Source of the DNA: Chitinophagales bacterium
GTDB taxonomy: Bacteria > Bacteroidota > Bacteroidia > Chitinophagales > UBA2359
Length of the DNA: 64,000 bases
Direction of reading: 5' to 3'
Assembly: GCA_020636475.1 (NCBI GenBank)
Contig: JACJXU010000001.1
Coordinates: forward strand, 720,089 to 784,088
The notes under the pieces are model-generated. The model searched no databases. It was not told the DNA's origin and saw only the letters and a program-made list of their open reading frames with translations. The position numbers and the translations under genes are program-made. This document shows, piece by piece, positions 8,241 to 17,150 of the stretch. How positions within the stretch are numbered: position 1 is the stretch's first letter; each line of letters begins with the position of its first letter.

Positions 8241-8768
8241 ATGAAACATTACTTTAATACCTATAAAATTTCTTCAAAAATAGTAAAAATATACTTGGTT
8301 TGCAGCATTATGGGCGGCATTGCTACCTTTTCATCGTGTAATGGCACTGCACCTGAAAACAAATCGGTAGCCGGCATGCGTAGTTTTGGCGAGCAAATAA
8401 CTGCCGACGGTGCTATAAGTATGGCAAGCCTAACAGAAAAAATGCAACAGACCACAAGCGAACAACAAGCTAAGGTGGAGGGCAATGTTGCGGCGGTGTG
8501 TCAGGTGAAAGGCTGTTGGATGAACTTGTACCAGCCCGACAGTTCTACCATGCGTGTTACGTTTAAGGATTATGCGTTTTTTATGCCCAAAGATATTGAG
8601 GGCAAAAAGGTAATCGTTGAAGGAATTGCCAAATACGACACTACTTCGGTAGAAGATTTGCGCCATTTTGCCGAAGATGAAGGTAAATCGGCGGAAGAAA
8701 TAGCGGCAATAAGCGCACCGGCAGTAGAGTTGGTTTTCGAGGCGAATGGTGTATTGTTGGAGCCGTAG
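8241..8768 (+). CDS. DUF4920-family lipoprotein
   Basis: A 175-residue protein with an N-terminal hydrophobic segment ending in a lipobox-like ATFSSC (Cys near 33), so it is probably exported and lipid-anchored. The body matches the DUF4920 pattern: MRSFGEQITADGAI, then VCQVKGCWMNL with a CxxxxC pair, then YAFFMPKDIEGKKVIVEG. The family is widespread in Bacteroidota and resembles OB-fold-like beta proteins; its role is unknown. The gene stands alone, convergent with the rhodanese gene 6 bases away. The family call is fairly firm and the function is open. Confidence 0.82.
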   Translation: MKHYFNTYKISSKIVKIYLVCSIMGGIATFSSCNGTAPENKSVAGMRSFGEQITADGAISMASLTEKMQQTTSEQQAKVEGNVAAVCQVKGCWMNLYQPDSSTMRVTFKDYAFFMPKDIEGKKVIVEGIAKYDTTSVEDLRHFAEDEGKSAEEIAAISAPAVELVFEANGVLLEP

Positions 8769-8774
8769 TTTTTT

Positions 8775-9284
8775 TTAATAAACTTTGTTGCCGTGACTAA
8801 TCCAAATGCCCCATTGGGCATCGAAAGGGTGAATGTTTTGGGTTAAGCCTGCGCTATTTTGCATGGGGAATTTTTCATTCGACCATTCAAATAAGCCTCC
8901 GTACATATTATATACTTGCGTAAAACCTGCGGAAAGTAATTTTTCTGCAATTTTTTCGCTACGGTATCCTACCGAACAATAAACTACAACGGGTGTGTTG
9001 TAGTCAATGTTTTCGACGCGACAAATTTCAAAATCATCGTAACCTATCCATAAAGCATTTTGCACGTGGCTCACTTCGTATTCGCGCCAAGAGCGACTGT
9101 CTAAAAATTGTACTTGTGGATTGTTTTTTTGAAGTTGATGTGCTTCCTCAACGCTTATTTCATTTACGCTGTGCTGCAATAAATTTTGGAGCATGAGCTT
9201 GTACGCCGAACTTTTTATTTGCGAAAACATGTTTAGAGAGTTTAGAAAGAATATCGTGAGTAAAATTATTTTAAAATGCTGCAT
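8775..9284 (-). CDS. exported rhodanese-like protein
   Basis: A 169-residue protein with a hydrophobic N-terminus (residues 5-21) that looks like a signal peptide. The rhodanese domain (about 40-135) has FLDSRSWREYEVSH, which corresponds to the CH2 motif region, and the active-site loop VVYCSVGYRSE with the thiol-bearing Cys. The tail after YNMYGGLFEW is about 35 residues long and holds two Trp residues. Single-domain rhodaneses move sulfane sulfur or act in redox signalling; exported forms are common in Bacteroidota. No sulfur genes are adjacent. The ATG start gives a good signal sequence. Confidence 0.87.
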   Translation of the reverse strand: MQHFKIILLTIFFLNSLNMFSQIKSSAYKLMLQNLLQHSVNEISVEEAHQLQKNNPQVQFLDSRSWREYEVSHVQNALWIGYDDFEICRVENIDYNTPVVVYCSVGYRSEKIAEKLLSAGFTQVYNMYGGLFEWSNEKFPMQNSAGLTQNIHPFDAQWGIWISHGNKVY

Positions 9285-9325
9285 TGTTTTTGCTTGTGTT
9301 TAAGAAAATTGAAAAATTACATTAA

Positions 9326-10093
9326 TTGAAGAATAAAAATACCGTTTTTGTTTACATTCCTACGCTTATTGATGCATTTTATGCACCAACAGCTTGGGAT
9401 TTTGTGGAGTTTTTGCAGTTATTTCATTTTGATGTTAAGTATCCTGCTTCGCAAGCAGATATTGGCAGATACTTTTACGAAGCGGGGCAATTAGAGGACG
9501 CTATTATTTTGGCAAACAAATTTATACAAGAATTTTCTGAAGCGGAGATGCTGGCGATGATGAATTATGAAGACATCCGCTATGTATTGGACGTGATGCC
9601 AAAGTTGTCTTCCGCTATAAAATATGCCAACAACCTCAAAAGAATAATATATGCGGTAAAAAATTGGGTAAGTTGGTTTCATCGGTTTATGGAAAATCCG
9701 CCCACGCTCAAGTTGCCCGAAGAACGCAAGATTTTGTTTTACACGCACATTCGCCCCAGCGAACTTATGGGAGATACCGTTAAGTGGTCGAGTTTGTTTG
9801 ACGCTTGCCGCGGACTCCACTACACTTTGGCTCCACCCTTGCTGTTGCCACCCGTTGGCGACATGTATTTTGCTTATATGTATCCCGAACTTTCCAATGG
9901 AATTTTGCAAGTGTGGCTTGATTACATGCAAAAAAATCGGTTTGAAATATTGATTACCACCGAGCCGGAGGCAATGTTTTTATTCAATGCGTACTTGCAA
10001 GATAAAAACACTAACATAAGCGTTTATCATTTGATTAATTTGCTAAAACCAAGCGTGGCAGCAGAAACAAAAACAGCCACCGAAATATCGTGA
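9326..10093 (+). CDS. LutA/CCG-family protein lacking the cluster cysteines
   Basis: A 255-residue protein that follows the two-repeat layout of LutA/YkgE, the Fe-S subunit of lactate oxidation complexes: VYIPTLIDAFYAPTAWDFVE matches the LutA start, then FDVKYPASQADIGRYFYEAG where LutA has its first CCG motif, and PPLLLPPVGDMYF where the second would be. In both places the cysteines are absent; the only Cys in the protein is C161. It therefore cannot bind the usual clusters, and a structural or regulatory role is more likely. The start is TTG, with no in-frame ATG at a sensible place. No lutB or lutC is nearby. The homology is my reading by eye. Confidence 0.72.
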   Translation: MKNKNTVFVYIPTLIDAFYAPTAWDFVEFLQLFHFDVKYPASQADIGRYFYEAGQLEDAIILANKFIQEFSEAEMLAMMNYEDIRYVLDVMPKLSSAIKYANNLKRIIYAVKNWVSWFHRFMENPPTLKLPEERKILFYTHIRPSELMGDTVKWSSLFDACRGLHYTLAPPLLLPPVGDMYFAYMYPELSNGILQVWLDYMQKNRFEILITTEPEAMFLFNAYLQDKNTNISVYHLINLLKPSVAAETKTATEIS

Positions 10094-10108
10094 ACTACGA
10101 TTTTTCGA

Positions 10109-10834
10109 CTAATTGTCTTGTAGTTTAAATACTTTTTTCAACAATTCGGTTGTTCTGGCGAGTGGGTCTTTTCTTATTTTCAACTCTTCTTGCGCCACCA
10201 TAGTAAATAAGCCGTCAATGGCTTTGTCCGTTACATAAGCGGTAAGGTCTGTATTTACAGGCTTCACCAATGGAATTTTGTTGTATTGCGTCATTATATC
10301 GCCCCAATATTTGGTCGCATTCACTTTGTTGAGCGAGTTTTTAATAACAGGCGAAAAGGCTTGTTGCAGTTGTGTAGAAGTAGTGCGTTTCAAGTAGTCG
10401 GTTGCGGCACTTTGGTTGCCTTTTATAATGCCCAAAGCATCTTGGAAGGTCATTTGTTTGATGGCATTAATGAAAATAGGTTTTGCTTGTAGGGCAGCAT
10501 CTTCGGCGGCGCGGTTGAGCGACAACACTACTTTGTCCACTTCGTTGCCCAAACCTATATCGCGCAAGGTGTTTTGTACTTTTTGTACGTCTTGGGGCCA
10601 AGGAATTTTTATTTTGGGATTTTTGAAATAGCCGTCGGTTTTGCTCACCACATTGGCACCATTGGTAATTCCGTTAATCAATGCTTCGCGCAAACCGGCT
10701 TGCATTTCACCTTCAGTAACGGGTGTGTTGGCTCCGGTTTCTAAAATATCGTTGAGGGCTTTATTTATTTGCGAGCTGGTACAAGAGGTAAAACTCATCG
10801 CTGCCAAAAGAAATATTAAAAAAGATTGTTTCAT
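10109..10834 (-). CDS. DUF4197-family lipoprotein
   Basis: A 241-residue protein starting at the ATG at 10834; seven further residues upstream are open but would spoil the signal sequence. The N-terminus MKQSFLIFLLAAMSFTSC is a lipoprotein signal with Cys at 18. The rest is helical and matches DUF4197: QAGLREALINGITNGAN, IKIPWPQDVQKVQ, LNRAAEDAA and the tail TDKAIDGLFTMVAQEE. It probably faces the periplasm and is of unknown function. It ends tail to tail with the LutA-like gene. A 20-bp palindrome lies upstream. Confidence 0.87.
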   Translation of the reverse strand: MKQSFLIFLLAAMSFTSCTSSQINKALNDILETGANTPVTEGEMQAGLREALINGITNGANVVSKTDGYFKNPKIKIPWPQDVQKVQNTLRDIGLGNEVDKVVLSLNRAAEDAALQAKPIFINAIKQMTFQDALGIIKGNQSAATDYLKRTTSTQLQQAFSPVIKNSLNKVNATKYWGDIMTQYNKIPLVKPVNTDLTAYVTDKAIDGLFTMVAQEELKIRKDPLARTTELLKKVFKLQDN

Positions 10835-10877
10835 GTTGAATTGTATTTTTACCAAAAAAATTATTGATTAAACAAAA

Positions 10878-10897
10878 TACGTTTCGTTTAAGCGAAA
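10878..10897. promoter_or_regulatory. 20-bp palindrome upstream of the DUF4197 gene
   Basis: CGTTTCGTTTAAGCGAAACG is an inverted repeat with one mismatch, or a G-T pair if transcribed. On the minus strand it is followed at once by TATTTTG, a near match to a -7 box. The position fits an operator over the DUF4197 promoter, but no regulator can be named. Confidence 0.35.
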
Positions 10898-11071
10898 CGA
10901 AATAAAGATGCCAAAATTAAAGCTATTTACTCTTTTCATGTAATAATTCGATACTTTTTCATTTTTTTTGCGATAAAAAATGAAACCTATTTTTGTTGTG
11001 TACAATCACACATAGAAAAACAATACAAATAATGTTTACATTTACCCATAACTTATTTAAGCCTTATTCTT

Positions 11072-12187
11072 ATGAATGACGTACAGAATGCCGCCCGTTT
11101 ATTTATCACTCTCGTAGTGCTTGCTTTTGTGGGAGTAATTTTCTACTATTTGGGCAATATTGTGTTTTATTTTATTGCTGCGGGTATATTTGCATTTTTT
11201 GCAAAACCACTCGTCAATTTTTTTACAAAACTAAAAATTGGAAAAAAGCGTCTCCCGCGTTCTGTGGCTGCCGTAATAACGATTTTGCTATTTTACACCG
11301 TTTTTTTCTTCCTAACCATTATTCTTACGCCTTTGGTATTTAAGCCTTTTTACGCCCTTTCTCAGATAGATTTTGGCAAATCGTTGGCTTTTATTAATCC
11401 TTTTTGGGAAAAAGTAATTAGCAAAATGGCAGATTTCGGCATTTTTATTTCTGAAAAAGATCCACTAACAGTAATTTTAGACAATTTAAAAGGCTATTTC
11501 AACATCGAAAAAGTAGGCGATTTGTTTGGCTCTCTGTTTGGTATTTTACAAAATACCGCCTCTGTGCTTATTGCTGTTTTTTCTATTACTTTTATTGCAT
11601 TCTTTTTTATGAGTGATGATTCTCTTTCCTATAAAATGGTGAATGCCCTGATACCGAAAAGTGCCGAAGTAAAATTAGATAAAGTGCTGAGTTCTTCTAA
11701 AGAACTGATGCGGCGATACATATTGGGCATTCTTCTTCAAATAGCCATTGATAGTGCTTTTGTAACCATATTGCTGCTGATTTTAGGGATAGAAAACGCG
11801 CTGTTAATTGGGCTTATTTGCGGCATTTCCAATATTATTCCTTATGTAGGGCCCATTATAGGCGGCGTAATGAGCGTAATATTGAGCATCAGCAACCAAG
11901 TAGATGCCGATGTGCAAACGGTTGTTTTTCCCATTATTGTTAAAGTAATTATTGTGGTGGCACTCATGCAATTTCTCGACAATTGGTTTGTTCAACCCTA
12001 CATTTTTTCCAATAGCGTAAATGCGCATCCTCTCGAAATTTTTACCGTAATATTAGTGGCTGGTTCGCTTTCGGGTATTGTGGGAATGGTTTTGGCAATT
12101 CCCATTTATACTATTTTGCGCCTTGTACTCAAAGAGTTTTTAAGTGAATTTAAAGTAGTGCAAAAACTTACCGAAAATATTAAGTAG
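11072..12187 (+). CDS. AI-2E family transporter
   Basis: A 371-residue inner-membrane permease of the PerM/TqsA/YdiK family. About eight membrane helices are seen: a hydrophobic pair at 10-45, another at 65-95, one near 155-175 and a dense block from 210 to 355. The family signature region ALLIGLICGISNIIPYVGPIIGG and the later FVQPYIFSNSVNAHPLEI are both present. Members export small molecules such as autoinducer-2 or act as Na+/H+ antiporters; the substrate here is unknown. The next gene starts 6 bases after its stop, so it probably opens the operon that runs to 17058. Confidence 0.9.
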   Translation: MNDVQNAARLFITLVVLAFVGVIFYYLGNIVFYFIAAGIFAFFAKPLVNFFTKLKIGKKRLPRSVAAVITILLFYTVFFFLTIILTPLVFKPFYALSQIDFGKSLAFINPFWEKVISKMADFGIFISEKDPLTVILDNLKGYFNIEKVGDLFGSLFGILQNTASVLIAVFSITFIAFFFMSDDSLSYKMVNALIPKSAEVKLDKVLSSSKELMRRYILGILLQIAIDSAFVTILLLILGIENALLIGLICGISNIIPYVGPIIGGVMSVILSISNQVDADVQTVVFPIIVKVIIVVALMQFLDNWFVQPYIFSNSVNAHPLEIFTVILVAGSLSGIVGMVLAIPIYTILRLVLKEFLSEFKVVQKLTENIK

Positions 12188-12193
12188 TTTTTC

Positions 12194-13321
12194 ATGCATT
12201 TGTTCCTTGCTTTTGTATGGATTATTGCGCTTGTGGTACATCTCTGCTGGATTTATCTTGTTTTTGGAGCTGTGCTGTCGAAAAAGAAAGCAATTCATGT
12301 TTCGGATAAAAAAAATACAGCATTACCCCTTAGCGTCATCATCTGCGCCCGCAACGAAGCACACAATTTACAAGAAAATCTCCCCGCCATTCTAACGCAA
12401 GATTATCCAAATTTTGAAGTAATTGTAGTAAACGACCGCAGCAAGGATACTTCGGCACAAGTACTCGCTACTTTGGAAAAAAAATTTCCACATCTCAAAA
12501 TAATTCAGCTTAGTCCGAGCGAAAAAACAACACATTTGGGCAAAAAAAACGCCCTTTGGGAAGGTTTACAAGCTGCCAACAAGGATTTTGTTGTCGTTAC
12601 TGATGCCGACTGCAAGCCTGCGTCTGGTATTTGGCTGCAACTTTTGGCAAAAAAATTATCGCCTCAGCATATTGTTTTAGGCTTTAGTCCTTATTACAAA
12701 GAACCTTCTATAGTCAATGCTTGGGTGCAGTACGAAACAGCACTTACTGCCTTGCAGTACGGAGGATTTGCCCAAAGAAACTGCGCATATATGGGCGTGG
12801 GCAGAAATATGGCTTACGACAAAAATATTGCCTTACAGTCGTCGGTTTTTTCGGATTATGCCCAAAAACTTTCGGGCGATGATGATTTGCTGGTAGCTCA
12901 TTTTGCCAATAAAAAAGCCGTGAATTTATCGACCGAAGCGGCAGCCTTTACTTTTTCCCAAGCTCCCGACAGCTTTTATGCGTGGCTTATTCAAAAGAAA
13001 AGACACCTCAGCAGTGCCCAAAACTATCCTTTTCGCATAAGTGCGCTATTGAGTATCTTTGCGCTGGTTCATGTTGCAAGTTATGCACTGTTGCTTTGGC
13101 TATTGCTTTGTTATCCTGCGTATTGTGCAGCAATTTTGCTTATATTTTTATTTCACGAAACCGCACAGGCAATACTATTTTGGCGTTTGCATCAACAATT
13201 TCCAAGCCTCGTACCCAGAGTACAAAATATGTTAGTTTTCGATTTTTTACACATTTTTTATTACATTACGATGTTTTTTTTAAGTTTTGGCAAACCAAAA
13301 AAATGGAAAGCAAATGAATGA
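12194..13321 (+). CDS. membrane-anchored family 2 glycosyltransferase
   Basis: A 375-residue GT-A enzyme. A membrane helix at 3-30 precedes the catalytic domain (about 45-270). That domain starts with SVIICARNEAHNL, carries the nucleotide-binding VVNDRS, the metal motif VTDADCKP (DxD-like) and SGDDDLL, the likely acceptor and base region. Two or three helices follow at 285-365. The layout resembles processive or lipid-linked sugar transferases of the inner membrane. It sits between the AI-2E permease and rsmG, overlapping the latter by 8 bases, and is not part of the large glycan locus. The sugar and acceptor are unknown. Confidence 0.88.
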   Translation: MHLFLAFVWIIALVVHLCWIYLVFGAVLSKKKAIHVSDKKNTALPLSVIICARNEAHNLQENLPAILTQDYPNFEVIVVNDRSKDTSAQVLATLEKKFPHLKIIQLSPSEKTTHLGKKNALWEGLQAANKDFVVVTDADCKPASGIWLQLLAKKLSPQHIVLGFSPYYKEPSIVNAWVQYETALTALQYGGFAQRNCAYMGVGRNMAYDKNIALQSSVFSDYAQKLSGDDDLLVAHFANKKAVNLSTEAAAFTFSQAPDSFYAWLIQKKRHLSSAQNYPFRISALLSIFALVHVASYALLLWLLLCYPAYCAAILLIFLFHETAQAILFWRLHQQFPSLVPRVQNMLVFDFLHIFYYITMFFLSFGKPKKWKANE

Positions 13322-13934
13322 AATATTAGCCCTTTTTCCCGACCTAAGCGATCAGCAAAAACAACAGTTTGCACAATTAGCCGATTTGTATCGTTATTGG
13401 AACGAGCGCATCAACCTCATTTCACGCAATGATATCCAATATTTGTACGAAAAACATATTCTTCATTCGCTAAGTATCGGCAAAATAGTGCCTTTTGAGC
13501 CGAGACAAAAAATTTTGGATATTGGCACCGGCGGCGGATTTCCGGGCATTCCTTTGGCAATATTATTTCCACAAAATCATTTTCATTTGGTGGACAGCAT
13601 TGGCAAAAAAATTATGGTCGTCAATGACATTGCCCAACAATTATCATTGAAAAATGTACAAGTCAGCCAAGAACGTGCCGAAAACCTGCGCGGCAAGTAT
13701 CACTGGATTTGTGCGCGTGCCGTTGCGCCTATTAGCACCCTTTGCCAATGGACAAATCATTTGCTTTATCAACCCAAAAACGGGCGCGGGGGCTGGTTGT
13801 TGCTTAAAGGAGGCGACTTGGAGGCAGAAATTTTGGCTTGCGATTTTCCGGTAAAAAAATATCCGTTAGAAAACGTCCTAAATTCGGAATATTATGCCGA
13901 AAAATACTTGTTGCACGTTCAATATTATGCCTAA
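13314..13934 (+). CDS. rsmG: 16S rRNA (guanine527-N7)-methyltransferase RsmG
   Basis: A 206-residue SAM methyltransferase acting on G527 of 16S rRNA, formerly GidB. The frame is open further upstream, but the ATG at 13314 gives the normal N-terminus (MNEILALFPDLSDQQ) and overlaps the end of the glycosyltransferase gene. Motifs: YRYWNERINLISRND, the SAM loop ILDIGTGGGFPGIPLAI, and the ARAVAPI segment. The length fits the family. Its loss gives low-level streptomycin resistance in other bacteria. Confidence 0.95.
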   Translation: MNEILALFPDLSDQQKQQFAQLADLYRYWNERINLISRNDIQYLYEKHILHSLSIGKIVPFEPRQKILDIGTGGGFPGIPLAILFPQNHFHLVDSIGKKIMVVNDIAQQLSLKNVQVSQERAENLRGKYHWICARAVAPISTLCQWTNHLLYQPKNGRGGWLLLKGGDLEAEILACDFPVKKYPLENVLNSEYYAEKYLLHVQYYA

Positions 13935-13946
13935 ACTGTTTGCAAA

Positions 13947-14780
13947 ATGAATTTAACTCCACTTGATAACGAAAAAACATTGTCCCAAAATTTTAAGGTT
14001 TGTATGATTGGTTTGGGGAAATTGGGTATGCACTTGTGTATGAAACTGCTGAAAGCCAATATTGATATAACAGAAGTGGTGGTGCGCAGTCGTAGTAAAG
14101 TAACGGTTTTTCACAATGGCAAGCCCATAAATGCTATTTTTTCTCCCGAAAATATTTCGCCGGAGGTAAATGTGGTAATTATTGCCGTGCAAGATGATAA
14201 TATTGCCAGGGTTGCGGCACAAGTTCCGGTGGCGGAAAACAGATTGGTGTTGCACACTTCGGGAACGCGCCCTTTGTCGGATTTGGAAATACATCCGCAT
14301 CATGGCATTTTGTATCCGCTGCAATCGTTTAGCGAAACAGTCGTTCCGATTTGGGAAAAAATTCCTATTTGCCTTACACCCAAAGCAGAAGACGATTTCA
14401 GCCGCCAACAACTCGAAAATTTTGCCGCCCTTGCTTTTGTCCAAAATCCTGTATATTGCTTGGCGGAGCATCAGCGAAAAGTGCTACACTTGGCAGCCGT
14501 TTTTACCAATAATTTTGTCAATTATATGCTGCAAGAAGCCTACGATTTGTGCGCAAAAAATGAAGTGGATTTTGCTATTTTAGCTCCTTTAGCCGAAGAA
14601 ACTATCCGCAAGGCGTTTATGTTTAATCCGTATTTGATGCAAACGGGTCCTGCCGTTCGCCACGACCGCAAAACAATGGATTTTCACCAGCAATTATTAA
14701 TAGAAAATGGCATAAATCCCACTTTGTATCAATATCTTAGTGAGGCGATTATGGCTGCACACAAAAATGATGACGTATGA
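13947..14780 (+). CDS. DUF2520 Rossmann-like protein
   Basis: A 277-residue protein with an N-terminal NAD(P)-binding fold (VCMIGLGKLGMHLCMKLL, then VVIIAVQDDNIARVA) and a C-terminal helical DUF2520 domain (HLAAVFTNNFVNYML, GPAVRHDRKTMD). The HTSGTRPLSDL and HHGILYPLQSFSE segments are family hallmarks. It resembles the F420-dependent/ketopantoate reductase superfamily, and its substrate is unknown. In Bacteroidota it is commonly found just before a KdsC-like phosphatase gene, as here, with an ATGA overlap at 14777, so the two are translationally coupled. Confidence 0.88.
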   Translation: MNLTPLDNEKTLSQNFKVCMIGLGKLGMHLCMKLLKANIDITEVVVRSRSKVTVFHNGKPINAIFSPENISPEVNVVIIAVQDDNIARVAAQVPVAENRLVLHTSGTRPLSDLEIHPHHGILYPLQSFSETVVPIWEKIPICLTPKAEDDFSRQQLENFAALAFVQNPVYCLAEHQRKVLHLAAVFTNNFVNYMLQEAYDLCAKNEVDFAILAPLAEETIRKAFMFNPYLMQTGPAVRHDRKTMDFHQQLLIENGINPTLYQYLSEAIMAAHKNDDV

Positions 14781-15304
14781 CAAAAGAAAAATTAGCCCAA
14801 CTTTTTGAAAAAGTCGAAGCCTTTGTATTTGATGTGGACGGCGTATTGACCAACAGTAGCTTGCTGGTGACGGAGAATGGCAATCTTCTGCGCATAATGA
14901 ATGTACGCGATGGTTATGCCATAAAAACAGCACTCGACAAAGGCTACAAAGTGGCAATTATTACGGGCGGAAGTTCGGAAGGCGTTATCAAACGCTTGCA
15001 GGGCTTGGGCGTGAAAGATATTTATACCAAAGTTTTCGACAAAAAAAGTGTGTTGGAAGATTGGTTGCTAAAAGAAGCTATTTCGGCGGAAAATGTAGCT
15101 TATATGGGCGATGATTTTCCCGACTACGAAGTATTGCAAATAGTGGGTTTGCCCGCTTGTCCTGCCGATGCTGCACCTGAAATTCAGCATATTTGTCGGT
15201 ATCACTCGCATGTAAACGGCGGCGAAGGTTGCGCGCGCGATTTGATTGAAAAAACGCTAAAAATACAGCATAAATGGCATTCGTTGGAAGGATTTACCGA
15301 TTAG
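14777..15304 (+). CDS. KdsC-type HAD phosphatase
   Basis: A 175-residue HAD-superfamily phosphatase of the type that releases phosphate from 3-deoxy-D-manno-octulosonate 8-phosphate in Kdo synthesis. Motif I is FDVDGVLT with the two catalytic Asp, motif II is IITGGSS, motif III the Lys in FDKKS, and motif IV MGDDFPD. It lacks a cap domain, as KdsC does, and would be tetrameric. No kdsA or kdsB lies in the window, so the substrate is inferred from family only. It overlaps the next gene by 31 bases. Confidence 0.88.
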   Translation: MTKEKLAQLFEKVEAFVFDVDGVLTNSSLLVTENGNLLRIMNVRDGYAIKTALDKGYKVAIITGGSSEGVIKRLQGLGVKDIYTKVFDKKSVLEDWLLKEAISAENVAYMGDDFPDYEVLQIVGLPACPADAAPEIQHICRYHSHVNGGEGCARDLIEKTLKIQHKWHSLEGFTD

Positions 15305-17058
15305 TAGTGGCGCACAAATGGGCAATTTTTTCTTTAGTTTTGCTCACACTCGCGCTGTATTTTCCGGTAATACATTTCGATTTCACGAACTGGGACGACC
15401 CTACTTATGTCTTGTTAAATCCCGCCATTCGGCAGTTGGATTGGCAACATTTGCAGGAAATGTTCCGTATTTATGTAAGTTCCAATTATCACCCGCTTAC
15501 TTTAGTTTCGCTGAGCCTTGATTATGCCTCGGGCAATGGCAGTGCCAGCGTTTTTCATATTAGCAATTTGCTGTTGCACCTTTGCAATGTTTTGGGCATT
15601 TATTTTTTGTGTTATTATCTCAGCAAATCGGCTTGGGGAGCGTTTTTTGCGGCAATAGTTATGGCTATTCACCCTTTGCATATAGAAAGTGTGGCGTGGA
15701 TTTCTGCCCGAAAAGATGTACTGTATGTCTTTTTTTACCTTCCGGCTATCTTTTTTTATGTAAAATATCTACAGAATAATTACGCATTTCGTTATTTAAC
15801 GATAAGTTGGTTGTTTTTTGTGGCAGCAATTTTATGCAAACCTGCGGCAGTAGTTTTTCCGTTGCTTACTTATATTTTGGCTTGGTATTACCACAAACTG
15901 AGTCGAAAACAGCTTTTGCAAAGTATCGTTTTTTGGCTTCCGGCACTGGCAATTGCTTTTGTTACTTGGCAAGCGCAGTCGGTAAAAGCAATAGGTACTT
16001 TGCAAGAAATAGGTTTGGTGGAGCGCGTATTTTTTGCTTCGTATGCTTGGTGCTGGTATTTGCTAAAGTTCTTTTTTCCTTGGCATTTGTCGGCTTTGTA
16101 TCCTTTTCCCGACCCGAGCGAAAGTTTGCCATTTGTGTATAAAATTGCGCCACTTGGCGTACTTGCCTCGCTTGTGGTGGCGTATTTTTTGTTGCGGCAC
16201 AAACGAAAAATGTTACTTTTCGTAGCGATTTATGCCTTACACTTGTTGCTCATCTTACAGTTTATCAGCATTGGCAATGCTATTACCGCCGACCGTTACA
16301 CGTATTTTGCTTATCCTTTTTTGGCAATGGTTTTTTGGTTGTTGGGCAAATATTATTTGGATACACCGCAAAAATCTGCCCTTCCACGCACGGCTTGGAT
16401 TGGCGGTGTTTTTTTGCTTTGGTTTTTTGTTGCGGCAAAAATGTACTTACCCGCTTGGAAAAATAGTGAAACACTTTGGAACAATGTTGTTACTTTATTT
16501 CCCGATAATTTTTTGGCACACTACAATCGCGCTTTGCATTACAGCGAAGCCGGCAATGGTGCAAAAGCCTTAGAAGATTATAATATTTGCGAAAAAATAA
16601 ATGCGCAGTATGGCGATTTGTATGTAAACAGGGCTAAAAATTATTATTTTTTATTACAAAATCCTTCGGCGGCAGCGGCAGATTACGTGAAAGCAATGCA
16701 ACTAATGCCACAAAATGCGGAAGCCTTTTATCAATATGCTAATTTGCTGCAATTTGCCGAAAAAAATTACCCCAAGGCGATTGAAATTTATAGCGAAGCC
16801 TTACGTATTGAGCCGAATTATTTCGATGCGTGGATGAACGGTGGTGTGGCTTTTATTAATGGCACAAAAGATTATGCCACAGCTTTGCAATGGTTTGAAA
16901 AAGCACGCGCTATTCAACCTGCAAACGGCGCACTTTACTACAATCTTTTTACTTGTTATTATGCCTTAAATAATAAATCCAAAGCAAAAGAATCGCTTGA
17001 TTTATCCAAAAAATTTTCGTATCATTTCCCCGACAGTTTGTATAATTTATTACGATAG
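15274..17058 (+). CDS. PMT-like membrane protein with C-terminal TPRs
   Basis: A 594-residue protein with about ten membrane helices in residues 15-385 and a TPR region from about 395 to 590 (motifs such as YANLLQFAEKNYPKAIEIY and LYYNLFTCYYALNNKSKAKE). The first periplasmic loop has FDFTNWDDPTYVL, with acidic D41/D42 in the position where GT-C O-mannosyltransferase-type enzymes keep catalytic acids, and the second loop has HPLHIESVAWIS. It is therefore probably a lipid-linked sugar transferase or a relative that has lost activity. The start overlaps the KdsC-like gene by 31 bases. It is not recognisable to a substrate. Confidence 0.82.
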   Translation: MAFVGRIYRLVVAHKWAIFSLVLLTLALYFPVIHFDFTNWDDPTYVLLNPAIRQLDWQHLQEMFRIYVSSNYHPLTLVSLSLDYASGNGSASVFHISNLLLHLCNVLGIYFLCYYLSKSAWGAFFAAIVMAIHPLHIESVAWISARKDVLYVFFYLPAIFFYVKYLQNNYAFRYLTISWLFFVAAILCKPAAVVFPLLTYILAWYYHKLSRKQLLQSIVFWLPALAIAFVTWQAQSVKAIGTLQEIGLVERVFFASYAWCWYLLKFFFPWHLSALYPFPDPSESLPFVYKIAPLGVLASLVVAYFLLRHKRKMLLFVAIYALHLLLILQFISIGNAITADRYTYFAYPFLAMVFWLLGKYYLDTPQKSALPRTAWIGGVFLLWFFVAAKMYLPAWKNSETLWNNVVTLFPDNFLAHYNRALHYSEAGNGAKALEDYNICEKINAQYGDLYVNRAKNYYFLLQNPSAAAADYVKAMQLMPQNAEAFYQYANLLQFAEKNYPKAIEIYSEALRIEPNYFDAWMNGGVAFINGTKDYATALQWFEKARAIQPANGALYYNLFTCYYALNNKSKAKESLDLSKKFSYHFPDSLYNLLR

Positions 17059-17094
17059 TAAAACTAAAAAAGCAAAAAGAACAATTTAATCATA

Positions 17095-17102
17095 TACCTT
17101 TG
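17095..17102 (+). promoter_or_regulatory. -7 box TACCTTTG for the YfhO gene
   Basis: TACCTTTG is an exact TAnnTTTG match, 48 bases before the ATG at 17151 in the short gap after the TPR gene. No TTG is seen at -33. Confidence 0.45.
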
Positions 17103-17150
17103 CCAAAAGTTTTCTATGAATAGAAAATGTAAAAACATTAAACGCAACTA

